Assembly: GCF_018623055.1 (NCBI RefSeq)
Contig: NZ_CP076019.1
Coordinates: forward strand, 2,294,001-2,358,000
Length of the DNA: 64,000 nt
DNA from: Halorubrum sp. 2020YC2
GTDB taxonomy: Archaea > Halobacteriota > Halobacteria > Halobacteriales > Haloferacaceae
Direction: 5' to 3'
Made by a program: the position numbers and the translations under genes. The notes below the pieces were generated by a model that worked only from the letters and a program-made list of their open reading frames with translations, did not search any database and was not told where the DNA came from. This document shows, in pieces, positions 17,240 to 25,048 of this stretch; the stretch's first letter is position 1, and every line of letters begins with the position of its first letter.

Positions 17240-17506
17240 ATGGGCGACGTCGCCGCCAAGATCAAGGTCATGCCGAACAGCCCCGAAGTCGACCTCGACG
17301 ACCTCCAAGACCGCCTCGAAGAGGTCCTCCCCGAGGGCGCGAAGATCCGCGGCTTCCAGCGCGACGACGTCGCGTTCGGGCTGGTCGCGCTCCTCCCGAC
17401 CGTTATCGTCCCCGACGGCGCGGGCGGCACGGAAGCGGTCGAGGAGGCGTTCTCGCAGGTCGAGGACGTCGAGTCCGTCGCGGTCGAGAACGTCGGTCGC
17501 CTGTAA
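17240..17506 (+). CDS. ef1b: Translation elongation factor aEF-1 beta
   Basis: Nucleotide exchange factor for aEF-1alpha: it releases GDP so that aminoacyl-tRNA can be loaded again. 88 residues, the standard archaeal size with only the exchange domain: [51 protein letters not shown], and the C-terminal [12 protein letters not shown]. Starts one base after the zinc finger gene stop. Confidence 0.97.
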   Translation: MGDVAAKIKVMPNSPEVDLDDLQDRLEEVLPEGAKIRGFQRDDVAFGLVALLPTVIVPDGAGGTEAVEEAFSQVEDVESVAVENVGRL

Positions 17507-17667
17507 GGCGCCGAACCAGTAGCGCGCCGCGTTCGCGGCGCTCGCGGTCCGATTCTGCGGTCTCGTTCGTCTCGAAGAGCGGTCGCTCCGCCGTTCGGTC
17601 CAGTTGATTGACTTACCGACCCGACTCGTGAACCGCCTCGGGGTCAAGCTCCGAGGCTTCCCGTGGA

Positions 17668-18942
17668 TCAGTCGGACACTCCCGCGACACCATCGGTCTG
17701 ATAACCTCGAACGGTGTCGTGGGTCACGGTCGGGGCGTCCACGGCCCCCGATGCCTGCCGTCGCACCTTTCGCACCGTAGGAAGGCTGTTGAGAACAGGC
17801 ACATTCCAATCGAGTTTCTTGATTCCTTTCACAGCGATGTTGACGCTTACACCACGGTCGCTGTGGTCTTGATGACCGCACGACCGACACTTGAACCGCT
17901 TCTTGTTGCGGTTCGCACGCTCCGTATGACCGCACATCGGACACCGCTGACTCGTGTACTCAGGGTTAATCCACGCGGTCGGAATACCCTCGAACGCCGC
18001 CTTGTACGACGTATAGAACTGGAGGGCGCGGAACGGGAGGTGGTGCAAGCGTCGGTTCATCCGCGTGCCGTAGTCGATACTGTCGCGCACCTCTTTGAGG
18101 TCTTCAAAGACGATACACGGCTTGTCGAACTGATGACTCCAGTCCACGATGTGTCGAGACACCTTGTGGAGTCGGTCACAGATAAACCGTCCCTCGCGCC
18201 CTTTGAGTGTATCGTGGATGCTATCTTTCCCCGCGTTCTGGACACGCTTTCGCATCGTGAAGTAGCGATGGCGCTCGAACTTGATTTCGGGGAAGTCGAT
18301 GACGAGCGTGTCTTCGACGCCATCCTCGGTGAGTGCGGTGAGGGCCACGTTATCCTCGTTTACGTCTACGCCGATGATCGTCCGGGAGTCCTGTTTGTCT
18401 CGAACAGTTTGCTCGGTGTTGGTGACGTTGATGTGCAACTCAGCGGTGTCGTTGTGGAACAAGGCTTCTGCTGTCCCAATTTTCCACTCGTCACTTTCGA
18501 GTGCGGTCTTGAGGATGTCGAGGTGGGCGTCACTTCCTTTGAGGACTCCCTTGACGTGTTTGTACGGCTTCGCGCTGATCCGAAACGCCACATCACCATC
18601 GTCGGTGAGAGACAGATTGTACCCTTCCTCGTAGTTCGCACGAAGCGGATACGCACCGTCTTTGGTATGACTCGGGTGGCCGAAGTCGTCGTACTCGTAG
18701 TAGTTCTCCATCGCCCCGAGTGCCTTCGAAACGACGCGCTGTGTCGTGTTTTTCACGAGGTTGGCGTCGTCAGCCACGCTGTCGGGGATCGCGTCCCAGT
18801 CCACGCCTTCTTTGGCGAGCCTGATGGTTTCGTTGTACACCGAGCGGGCTTCGAGTGTGGCGTCGTACAGCAGACTCTCGTTGTCATTCTGGATGTCGAG
18901 TTGGAAGTCCAGAGTCTTGATGAGAGCCTGTGAGTTGGTCAT
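17668..18942 (-). CDS. tnpB: TnpB RNA-guided endonuclease (IS200/IS605 OrfB)
   Basis: 424 residues. TnpB is a compact RuvC nuclease guided by a short RNA made from the element end, and the ancestor of Cas12. RuvC acidic residues are all present: Asp193 (IIGVDVNEDN), Glu280 (CIVFEDLKEV) and Asp362 (DHSDRGVSVNIA). A zinc ribbon with Cys334/337/352/355 (CPMC, CRSC) lies between the last two. The N-terminal 180 residues form the RNA- and DNA-binding part. Its ATG overlaps the stop of the DUF2080 gene (ATGA). The guide RNA would run off the left end, from the tnpB 3' region through the hairpin at 17636-17656. It appears intact although tnpA is not. Confidence 0.95.
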   Translation of the reverse strand: MTNSQALIKTLDFQLDIQNDNESLLYDATLEARSVYNETIRLAKEGVDWDAIPDSVADDANLVKNTTQRVVSKALGAMENYYEYDDFGHPSHTKDGAYPLRANYEEGYNLSLTDDGDVAFRISAKPYKHVKGVLKGSDAHLDILKTALESDEWKIGTAEALFHNDTAELHINVTNTEQTVRDKQDSRTIIGVDVNEDNVALTALTEDGVEDTLVIDFPEIKFERHRYFTMRKRVQNAGKDSIHDTLKGREGRFICDRLHKVSRHIVDWSHQFDKPCIVFEDLKEVRDSIDYGTRMNRRLHHLPFRALQFYTSYKAAFEGIPTAWINPEYTSQRCPMCGHTERANRNKKRFKCRSCGHQDHSDRGVSVNIAVKGIKKLDWNVPVLNSLPTVRKVRRQASGAVDAPTVTHDTVRGYQTDGVAGVSD

Positions 18943-19094
18943 TCTTTGTCTTGTCCAGTGGCTTCCGAGATTCGGACGACTTTCACATCAGCCCCACGCC
19001 AGCGTTTGGGGACGGTGACGTGGGCGCTATTCCCGAACGGCTTGACCTCGCCGTCGAGAACTTCCTCGCCGTCGATTTCAAAGCGGTTCGCCAT
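18939..19094 (-). CDS. DUF2080 transposon-encoded small protein
   Basis: 51 residues, MANRFEIDGEEVLDGEVKPF, then GNSAHVTVPKRWRGADVKVVRISE. The second part resembles an AbrB/SpoVT-like swapped-hairpin DNA-binding segment. This protein is common in haloarchaeal IS605-type elements just ahead of tnpB, with which it overlaps by four bases (ATGA). Its role is unproven; control of tnpB or tnpA expression is a reasonable guess. The promoter is shared with the divergent tnpA: TATA-like ATATCC and GGATAT stretches lie at 19102-19117. Confidence 0.88.
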   Translation of the reverse strand: MANRFEIDGEEVLDGEVKPFGNSAHVTVPKRWRGADVKVVRISEATGQDKE

Positions 19095-19147
19095 ACTCGA
19101 GTATATCCTTTGGATATAGTTAACTGTGCCGGAGACGTGTTCTCAAT

Positions 19148-19546
19148 ATGGGTGAGAAGCGGTCGAACCACACGGTGTACAACGTCAAATACCATTTCGT
19201 GTGGTGTCCGAAGTATCGACACGCGATACTCGAACCAAATGAAGATTCGCTGGTAGCGAGTTTCCGTGACGTGTGTGATGAGTACGGCTACGAGATATAG
19301 TCGCTCCACATCTCGCCCGACCACGTACACCTGTTCCTCTCTGCCCATCCGAAGCACGCACCGAGCGAGATCGTGCGAACAGTCAAGAGCATCACGGCAC
19401 GAGAGATGTGGGAATAGCACGAACCGTTCTTGGAAGAATATCTGTGGGGCGGTGGCTTCTGGGAACAGTCGTACTACATCGGAACGGCGGGAGAGGTATC
19501 CAGCAAGACAATTGAACGGTATATTGATCGGACAGAACACGTCTGA
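19148..19546 (+). pseudogene. tnpA: TnpA (IS200-like Y1 transposase) with two in-frame amber codons
   Basis: The reading frame encodes a complete 132-residue HUH/Y1 transposase (KYHFVWCPKYRH near the start, HUH motif in SPDHVHLF, catalytic Tyr region EQSYYIGT), but TAG codons occur at 19298-19300 (codon 51) and 19415-19417 (codon 90). Both sit where a CAG (Gln) codon would give natural-looking sequence (YEI-Q-SLHISPDH; MWE-Q-HEPFLEEY), so each needs only one C-to-T change. The catalytic residues lie after the first stop, so the product should be inactive. Lack of other frame damage suggests recent inactivation. Confidence 0.9.
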
Positions 19547-19592
19547 GTGTCGGCTTCACTCTCGGGGTCAAGCCCCGAGGCACTCGCCTTGC

Positions 19593-20021
19593 TTATCTGT
19601 AGAACTCCTCGCGATAGACGCGTCCGAAGGCGTTGCGGCGGAGGGTGCTGGCGGCCGCGTCCGGCTCGTCCTGATACGTCGCCGCGACGACGGTGTCCGC
19701 GAAGGGGATCGGGTGCCACACCACGTTGTCGACGTTGTCGGAGCCGATCCGCACCACGTCCTCGTCGTCGAACCCGCTGTCCGCGAGCCACTCGTCGAAC
19801 TCGGCCGACTGACCGACGTGGACCGCGAGCAGCTCCGCGAACGTCGCGTCGCGCGCGGTCCGGATCACCTCGGGCGTGACGCGCTCGTCGTACTCGTCGG
19901 CGTCGAACGACATCGCCTTGGTCGCCTCGCGGACGACGACCTGCGCGACCGGCCCGACCTCCTCGTAGCGTTCGAGCGCCTCGGCTCGCGTCTCGGGTGC
20001 GAACGTGCCTCTGGTCTCCAT
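19593..20021 (-). CDS. DUF5809 family protein
   Basis: 142-residue soluble, acidic haloarchaeal protein of unknown function, METRGTFAPETRAEALERYEEVGPVAQ onward. Conserved-looking core: VVREATKAMSFDADEYDERVTPEVIRTARDATFAE, and a C-terminal basic RRNAFGRVYREEFYR. The family name is from memory of haloarchaeal annotation and should be treated as probable. The DUF5810 gene lies 36 bases upstream on the same strand, so the two form an operon. The IS element ends within about ten bases of the stop codon but has not cut the gene. Confidence 0.75.
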   Translation of the reverse strand: METRGTFAPETRAEALERYEEVGPVAQVVVREATKAMSFDADEYDERVTPEVIRTARDATFAELLAVHVGQSAEFDEWLADSGFDDEDVVRIGSDNVDNVVWHPIPFADTVVAATYQDEPDAAASTLRRNAFGRVYREEFYR

Positions 20022-20057
20022 ACCCGGCGTTGACCGGCGGCGGGCAAGGGCGTTCCG

Positions 20058-20546
20058 CTACGCGTCGCGGTCGGGGGCGTCGCCCGCGGAATCGGAGTCC
20101 TCAGCCTCGGCGTCCTCGGCGTCGGCGTCGTCCGCGGCCGCCTCTCGGGTCAGCTCTCGCGCCTCGCGGATCGCCTCCGCGACGGCCGGGTCGTCGACCG
20201 CGTCGGGGTCCGGGACGCCGGCTCCGGGGGAGGGGTCGCCGCCGTGGGCGTGACAGTGGTCGTGGCCGCCGTGAGCCGAGGGGTCCGCCCCACCCGACCC
20301 CATCCCGACGTCCGGGCGCCCGCGGGCGACGGTGTCCTCGAACACCTCCTCGTACTCGGCGTCCTCGGCGTGGGGGGTCACCTCGGCGGCGAGTTCCGCC
20401 GGCTCTCGCTCGCTCCAGTCGGACGCGTGGTCGTCGAGCCACGACTCGTGGTCGCCGCCGTGGAGCATCGCCGTGAACGCGAGGTGGTGCGCGAGGTGTT
20501 CGCCGTCGCGCTGCGGGGTGTCACAGACGGGGCACGCGTATCCCAT
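20058..20546 (-). CDS. DUF5810 zinc-finger protein
   Basis: 162 residues from the ATG at 20546 (MGYACPVCDTPQRDGEHLAHHLAFTAMLHG). The N-terminal CPVC with HLAHHL resembles a C2H2-like zinc site; the middle is acidic (WLDDHASDWSEREPAELA) and the C-terminus is a low-complexity acidic tail rich in Asp, Glu and Ala after a His-rich patch (HGGHDHCHAHGG). An open frame continues upstream to 20612, but conservation begins at MGYACPVC. Function unknown; cotranscribed with DUF5809. Confidence 0.72.
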   Translation of the reverse strand: MGYACPVCDTPQRDGEHLAHHLAFTAMLHGGDHESWLDDHASDWSEREPAELAAEVTPHAEDAEYEEVFEDTVARGRPDVGMGSGGADPSAHGGHDHCHAHGGDPSPGAGVPDPDAVDDPAVAEAIREARELTREAAADDADAEDAEAEDSDSAGDAPDRDA

Positions 20547-20610
20547 TGTGATTCGCGTTGGCGCGTGGGGCGTAAATCGGCGTCGGACGATATCGACGGT
20601 GATGCTGTTC

Positions 20611-20945
20611 ATATATGAGCGGTTGCCATCGCCGATGCTGAGAACGCCTCCAAAGCCCCAGACGGCTCCGGTCGAAGGCCTCGCTGCGCTCCTCGCTCAC
20701 TCCGTTCGCTGCGGTGCTTGCGTCGGCCGTCTTCCCGGAGCCGACTGCCCCTTTGAGTCCCTCCCGGCACCGTCCCTCACCCCACACCTCCCCAGCCTCG
20801 TCGCTGGCGCCAGCGACTCCCTCGCGCGTGCTCTCGCCGGCGGCTTCGCCGCCGGCTGTCAGAGAGACTTTCGGTCTCTCACTACTCGCGGCCGCCTTCG
20901 GCGGCCACTCGGAGGCACGCGCCACCGCATCGCATTGATGAGTCC
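20611..20945 (-). repeat. Dispersed structured intergenic element, copy C
   Basis: Reverse-strand copy between divergent DUF5810 and aIF2-gamma genes. Stems: 20915-20922 with 20824-20831 (8 bp); the self-complementary 20800-20817 (18 bases); and the long-range pair 20735-20747 with 20659-20671 (12 of 13 positions), whose sequence differs from copies A, B and D on both arms. Three extra palindromes with three-base loops lie in the outer loop at 20836-20856, 20862-20880 and 20890-20906. Conserved blocks are present near 20785-20799, 20743-20759 and 20711-20721. The remainder of the gap, up to 21040, holds no gene. Confidence 0.8.
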
Positions 20946-21043
20946 GAACGGTTCCTCGTCGGCTCGCCCGCGGGAGTCTCTCGCGGCTATAACAGCAACT
21001 TTATCACTCGCACGGGGCGAATTTCGCATAAGACTGCTCCGTT

Positions 21044-21050
21044 AGGAGGT
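21044..21050 (+). promoter_or_regulatory. Shine-Dalgarno site of the aIF2-gamma gene
   Basis: AGGAGGT, six bases before the GTG at 21057. A strong Shine-Dalgarno is uncommon for a first gene in haloarchaea, where leaderless starts dominate, and it supports the GTG start. Confidence 0.75.
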
Positions 21051-21056
21051 CCAACA

Positions 21057-22301
21057 GTGACTGAAGCCAACACACAACCGGAGGTGAACATCGGTCTCGT
21101 CGGTCACGTCGACCACGGGAAGACGACGCTGGTACAGGCGTTGTCCGGCTCGTGGACCGACCAGCACAGCGAGGAGATGAAACGCGGCATCTCGATCCGG
21201 CTGGGGTACGCGGACGCGACGTTCCGCCGCTGCCCCGGCGTCGACGAGCCGGAGTGTTACACCGTCGACGAGGAGTGCGAGGACGGCTCCGCGAGCGAGC
21301 CGGTCCGGACCGTGTCGTTCGTCGACGCGCCGGGCCACGAGACGCTGATGGCGACGATGCTCTCGGGCGCCTCGATCATGGACGGGGCGGTCCTCGTCGT
21401 GAGCGCGACCGAGGACGTCCCGCAGGCCCAGACGGAAGAGCACCTGATGGCGCTCGATCTCATCGGGATCGAGAACATCGTCATCGCGCAGAACAAGGTC
21501 GACCTCGTCGGCCGCGACCGCGCCGTCGACAACTACGAGCAGATTCAGGAGTTCGTCGAGGGCACCGTCGCGGAGGACGCGCCGATCGTCCCCGTCTCTG
21601 CCCAACAGGAGGTCAACCTCGATCTGCTCATCGACGCGGTCGAGTCCGAGATCCCGACCCCCGAGCGCGACCCGGACGAGAGCGCCCGGATGTACGCGGC
21701 GCGCTCGTTCGACATCAACCGCCCGGGCGCGACCGCCGAGGACCTCAAGGGCGGCGTCGTCGGCGGCTCGCTGGTCCGCGGCGAGCTGTCGGTGGGCGAC
21801 GGGCTGGAGATCCGCCCGGGCCGCGAGGTCGACGAGGAGGGTCAGACCGAGTGGCGGCCGCTCGAAACGAGCGTCCGGTCGCTTCAGGCCGGCAGCCGCG
21901 ACGTCGAGACCGCCCGCCCGGGCGGCCTGCTCGGCGTCGGCACCGGACTCGACCCCAGCCTGACGAAGGGCGACGCCCTCGCCGGGCAGGTCGCGGGCGA
22001 GCCGGGAACGCTCCCGCCGACCCGCGAGGAGTTCGAGATGAAGGTCGACCTCCTCGACCGCGTCGTCGGGAAGGAGGACGACGAGAGCGGCGAGAGCGAC
22101 ATCGAGGAGATCAGCACCGGCGAGCCGCTGATGCTCACGGTCGGCACGGCGACGACGGTCGGCGCCGTGACGAGCGCGCGCGACGGCGAGTGCGAGGTGA
22201 GCCTCAAGCGGCCCGTCTGCGCCGAGGAGGGCGCACAGATCGCGATCAACCGGCGCGTCGGCGCGCGCTGGCGGCTCATCGGCGTCGGGACGCTGGCGTA
22301 G
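21057..22301 (+). CDS. eif2g: Translation initiation factor aIF2 gamma subunit
   Basis: GTPase core of aIF2, which delivers initiator Met-tRNA to the small ribosomal subunit. 414 residues. G1 GHVDHGKT (16-23), switch region [12 protein letters not shown], a Cys cluster around [16 protein letters not shown] that matches the zinc knuckle of this family, G3 DAPGHE, G4 NKVD; domains II and III follow. Starts at a GTG behind a strong Shine-Dalgarno. First gene of the operon aIF2-gamma, PIN, Rpo7, Spt4, dephospho-CoA kinase, an arrangement conserved in euryarchaea. Confidence 0.97.
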   Translation: MTEANTQPEVNIGLVGHVDHGKTTLVQALSGSWTDQHSEEMKRGISIRLGYADATFRRCPGVDEPECYTVDEECEDGSASEPVRTVSFVDAPGHETLMATMLSGASIMDGAVLVVSATEDVPQAQTEEHLMALDLIGIENIVIAQNKVDLVGRDRAVDNYEQIQEFVEGTVAEDAPIVPVSAQQEVNLDLLIDAVESEIPTPERDPDESARMYAARSFDINRPGATAEDLKGGVVGGSLVRGELSVGDGLEIRPGREVDEEGQTEWRPLETSVRSLQAGSRDVETARPGGLLGVGTGLDPSLTKGDALAGQVAGEPGTLPPTREEFEMKVDLLDRVVGKEDDESGESDIEEISTGEPLMLTVGTATTVGAVTSARDGECEVSLKRPVCAEEGAQIAINRRVGARWRLIGVGTLA

Positions 22302-22302
22302 C

Positions 22303-22797
22303 GTGGCCGACGACGCCCGCGCGGACGGTCCGGAGTCGGCCTCCGCGGACGACGCGGGTCCGACCCCCGCGGGCGACGCCCGAACCGGAGACCTCGCCGG
22401 CGGCGGTCCGGGCGGCGTCCCGGTCGTCGCGCTCGACGCGAGCGCCCTGATGGCGCCCGTCGAAGCTGACCTGCGGCTGTTCGAGGAGCTAGATCGGCTC
22501 CTCGGCGGCTACGAGACCGTGGTGCCGACGGCGGTTATCGCGGAGCTGGACGGTCTCCAAGCCGGAAACGGCGCGGAGGCGACCGCCGCGAGCGTCGGGG
22601 CGGACCTCGCAGAGCGGGCGGACGCAGTAGAGACGGACGAATCGTACGCCGACGACGCGCTCGTCGCCCTGGCCGCGGCCGGCCGGGTCGACGCCGTCGT
22701 CACGGTCGACGGACCCCTCCGGAACCGGGTGCTGGCGGCGGACACACCAGTAATCGGTTTAAGGGGTCGGAACACACTGGCGATAACGGAACCCTAG
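22303..22797 (+). CDS. PIN domain ribonuclease-like protein
   Basis: 164 residues from a GTG one base after the aIF2-gamma stop. An acidic, low-complexity N-terminus (about 1-42) precedes a PIN domain: VVALDASALMAPV with the first catalytic Asp, VVPTAVIAELDGL with the Glu, and DDALVALAAAGRVDAVVTVDGPLRNRVL with two further acidic residues. The position between aIF2-gamma and Rpo7 is conserved in archaea, where this protein resembles the Fcf1/Utp24-type rRNA-processing nucleases. A role in ribosome maturation is therefore more likely than a toxin role, and no antitoxin gene is present. Confidence 0.85.
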   Translation: MADDARADGPESASADDAGPTPAGDARTGDLAGGGPGGVPVVALDASALMAPVEADLRLFEELDRLLGGYETVVPTAVIAELDGLQAGNGAEATAASVGADLAERADAVETDESYADDALVALAAAGRVDAVVTVDGPLRNRVLAADTPVIGLRGRNTLAITEP

Positions 22798-22818
22798 CGG
22801 CCGCGGACAACCAACAAC

Positions 22819-23394
22819 ATGTACAAACGAGTTCGACTCAAGGACACGGTCGAGGTCCCGCCGAAGCACCTGGCGGACGTCACCGACGAGCGGGTGAAAG
22901 CTCTGCTCCAAGACAAGCTGGAAGGACGGATGGACGAAGAGGTCGGCAGCGTCGTGAGCGTCATCGAGGTTCACGACATCGGTGAAGGCGCGGTGTTGCA
23001 CAACCGCCCCGGCGTCTACTACGAGGCGGAGTTCGACGCGCTCACCTACGACCCCGACATGCAGGAGGTGGCCGACGGCACCGTCGTCGAGACGGTGGAG
23101 TTCGGGGCCTTCGTCGGGATCGGGCCGGTGGACGGGCTACTCCACGTCTCGCAGATCACCGACGAGTACCTCACGTTCGACGGCGCGAACCAGCAGCTCG
23201 CCTCGTCGGACTCGGACAAGACGCTCGGCGTCGACGACGCCGTGCGCGTCCGCGTCGTCACCAAGAGCATCGACGAGCGCAACCCGCGCGACTCGAAGAT
23301 CGGACTCACCGCGAAACAGCCCGGGCTGGGCAAACACGACTGGCTCGAAGGCCAGCGGAAACACCGCGAACAGACCGGTGAGGAGGCCGACTGA
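22819..23394 (+). CDS. rpo7: RNA polymerase subunit Rpo7 (E')
   Basis: 191-residue stalk subunit that, with Rpo4, binds emerging RNA and assists promoter opening. The N-terminal RNP-like domain (MYKRVRLKDTVEVPPKHLAD to about residue 80) precedes an S1 domain (about 82-185, VVETVEFGAFVGIGPVDGLLHVSQI). The C-terminal extension GLGKHDWLEGQRKHREQTGEEAD is typical of haloarchaea. Its stop overlaps the Spt4 start by one base. Confidence 0.97.
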   Translation: MYKRVRLKDTVEVPPKHLADVTDERVKALLQDKLEGRMDEEVGSVVSVIEVHDIGEGAVLHNRPGVYYEAEFDALTYDPDMQEVADGTVVETVEFGAFVGIGPVDGLLHVSQITDEYLTFDGANQQLASSDSDKTLGVDDAVRVRVVTKSIDERNPRDSKIGLTAKQPGLGKHDWLEGQRKHREQTGEEAD

Positions 23395-23591
23395 TGGCCG
23401 AGGACCGCCTGGCGTGCCGGGAGTGCCACCACGTCAACGACCCGGACGCCCAGACCTGCGCGCTCTGCGGGTCGTCGTCGCTGACCGAGGACTGGGCGGG
23501 CTACGTCATCGTCACCAAGCCCGCGGACAGCCAGATAGCCGAGGAGATGAACGTCTCCGAGGCGGGCGCGTACGCGCTCAAGGTCCGGTAA
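23394..23591 (+). CDS. spt4: Transcription elongation factor Spt4 (RpoE'')
   Basis: 65-residue zinc protein; it partners Spt5/NusG to keep the RNA polymerase clamp closed during elongation. Zinc ligands: CREC near residue 8 and CALC near residue 22. EDWAGYVIVTKPADSQIAEEMNVSEAGAYALKVR is the complete beta-sheet domain. The ATG at 23394 overlaps the last base of the Rpo7 stop. Confidence 0.97.
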   Translation: MAEDRLACRECHHVNDPDAQTCALCGSSSLTEDWAGYVIVTKPADSQIAEEMNVSEAGAYALKVR

Positions 23592-23619
23592 CCGTCCGCG
23601 TCGACGCCGGAGGAAGAAG

Positions 23620-24243
23620 ATGACCGACGCATCCGACCCGCTTCTCACGCTGCCCGAATCGCTGCGCGACGCGTTCAAGCAGCCGCTGGGACCGGTGACG
23701 ACCGACGTCGCCGCGCTTCTGGAGGCCGTCGACGAGACTCGCGAGCGCCACGGTTCGCCGGACGAAGACCCTCCGCAACTGATCGCCGTCGGGGACGTGG
23801 TCACCTACCACCTCCGGGAGGCCGGTCGCGTGCCGGACGCCGCGCTGGTCGACGGGAAGACGGAACGCGAGGCGGTCCGCGAGGAGATAGCGACCGCGCT
23901 CGACGCCGCGGCGGAGCGGCGGATCGCGGTCGAGAACCCGGCGGCGGCGCTGTCGCGGTCCCTGCTTGACGCGCTCGCGGAGGCGCTCGCGGCCGCCGAG
24001 CCGGTGACGATCGAGGTGACCGGCGAGGAGGACCTGGCGGCGCTGCCGGCGATGCTCGCGGCCCCGCTCGGGTCGACCGTGGTCTACGGCCAGCCCGGCG
24101 AGGGGATGGTCCGCGTCGCGGTCACGCCCGAGACCCGACGGGAGGCCCGAGAGCTGTTCGAGGGGTTGGCGGGCGACACCGCGGCCGCCTACGAGATCCT
24201 CGGCGTCGACCCGGACGGGACCGATCCGGACGCAACGGTCTAG
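23620..24243 (+). CDS. GTP-dependent dephospho-CoA kinase (DUF359)
   Basis: Last step of coenzyme A synthesis in archaea: phosphorylates dephospho-CoA with GTP. 207 residues. Family motifs: LIAVGDVVTYHL, ALVDGKTERE, VENPAAALSRSLLDAL, VTGEEDLAALPAMLAAPLGSTVVYGQPGEGMV. These contain the acidic metal/GTP residues described for the Thermococcus enzyme. A GGAGGAAG Shine-Dalgarno-like stretch precedes the ATG. Last gene of the aIF2-gamma operon, convergent with the next membrane protein gene. Confidence 0.92.
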   Translation: MTDASDPLLTLPESLRDAFKQPLGPVTTDVAALLEAVDETRERHGSPDEDPPQLIAVGDVVTYHLREAGRVPDAALVDGKTEREAVREEIATALDAAAERRIAVENPAAALSRSLLDALAEALAAAEPVTIEVTGEEDLAALPAMLAAPLGSTVVYGQPGEGMVRVAVTPETRREARELFEGLAGDTAAAYEILGVDPDGTDPDATV

Positions 24244-24325
24244 GAACCCCGGAGCGGCCGACGCGCCGCATCGCGCGGCGGAGGGGGGCGACCGCGGCGA
24301 GGGACGCGACGCGCCGAGCGGGCGC

Positions 24326-24907
24326 TCAGTCGCGATCGACGAGGAGGGTCGCTGAGAGGACCGCGACCCCGGCGACCAGCCCGACCGCGGACACCAGCTG
24401 CGGGGTTATCGGGGCCGCCTGGAGCGAGAGGTACGGCTCAATCCCGTTGCGTCGGAGGCCGGTGAGCGCCTCCACGCCCCAGTGACCGCTCGCCAACAGC
24501 GAGAGACCGACGAGGGCGCCGAGACCGCCGGTGACGAACCCGATTCCGGTGAGCGCGTCCTCGACCGCGAGGAACGTCCAGACGTCGTCGCCGCTCGGTT
24601 CGGGACCGCGCGCGAGGCGTCGCTGGAGCGCGACGAGGCCGAGACCGGCCCCGCCGGCCGCGACCGTGCCGACCAGTACGATCGCCGCGACCCCGAGCGG
24701 CGTCGCGGCCGGCGGTCGCGAGAAGGCCGCCTCGCGGACGGCCCCGGGCAGGGTCGCGACGAGCGGCCCGGCGAGCGCGCCGAGGAAGGCGACGGCGCCG
24801 CAGATCCGGGCCTTCCGGAGCGGCGACAGCGGGACGATGACGTTGGCCGCCCGGACGAGGTCGTACCGCGAGCGGTCGGTCGGGTCGAATCGGTCGTCGT
24901 CGGACAT
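24326..24907 (-). CDS. Four-helix membrane protein of unknown function
   Basis: 193 residues from the ATG at 24907 (MSDDDRFDPTDRSRYDLVRAANV). Four hydrophobic segments at about 36-52, 72-95, 115-140 and 165-190, with a short loop containing RRLARGPEPSGDDVW. No domain is recognised. It is divergent from rps24e and convergent with the dephospho-CoA kinase gene, so it is transcribed alone. An open frame continues upstream but adds only an Arg/Pro/Thr-rich stretch. Confidence 0.6.
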   Translation of the reverse strand: MSDDDRFDPTDRSRYDLVRAANVIVPLSPLRKARICGAVAFLGALAGPLVATLPGAVREAAFSRPPAATPLGVAAIVLVGTVAAGGAGLGLVALQRRLARGPEPSGDDVWTFLAVEDALTGIGFVTGGLGALVGLSLLASGHWGVEALTGLRRNGIEPYLSLQAAPITPQLVSAVGLVAGVAVLSATLLVDRD

Positions 24908-25048
24908 CGGCGTGGTAACGAGACACAGGGGACGGAGAGGTGAAACCCTGACGCCGAACGGGGTCTCGGTCGACGAGCGGTTCGGCGGCGACACCCCCGC
25001 TTCGAAATCCTTTTACAGCTTTCGAGGGGATATACGCCTAACTGAACC

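Larger units (their letters stand above)
17628..19585. mobile_element. IS200/IS605-family element with divergent tnpA and tnpB
   Basis: Contains tnpB (minus), a DUF2080 gene (minus) and a broken tnpA (plus). Each end carries a subterminal hairpin with the same loop TCAAG: 17636-17656 on the left and 19561-19579 on the right (CTCGGGG/CCCCGAG). There are no terminal inverted repeats, as expected for this family. The left boundary is placed by the GGTTCAC end (minus strand, 17628-17634); the right boundary is only approximate, between the hairpin and the DUF5809 stop codon at 19593. Codon use is less GC-rich than in flanking genes. Confidence 0.85.

Noticed and set aside
19148-19546. TAG codons in tnpA as pyrrolysine or another recoded residue
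   Set aside because: Haloarchaea are not known to carry pyrrolysine genes, none are in the window, and both sites are simply explained by CAG-to-TAG mutation. TAG is also used as a normal stop here (for example aIF2-gamma and pyrG).
22303-22797. PIN protein as a VapC toxin
   Set aside because: No antitoxin gene, and the conserved position between aIF2-gamma and Rpo7 points to a housekeeping RNA-processing role.
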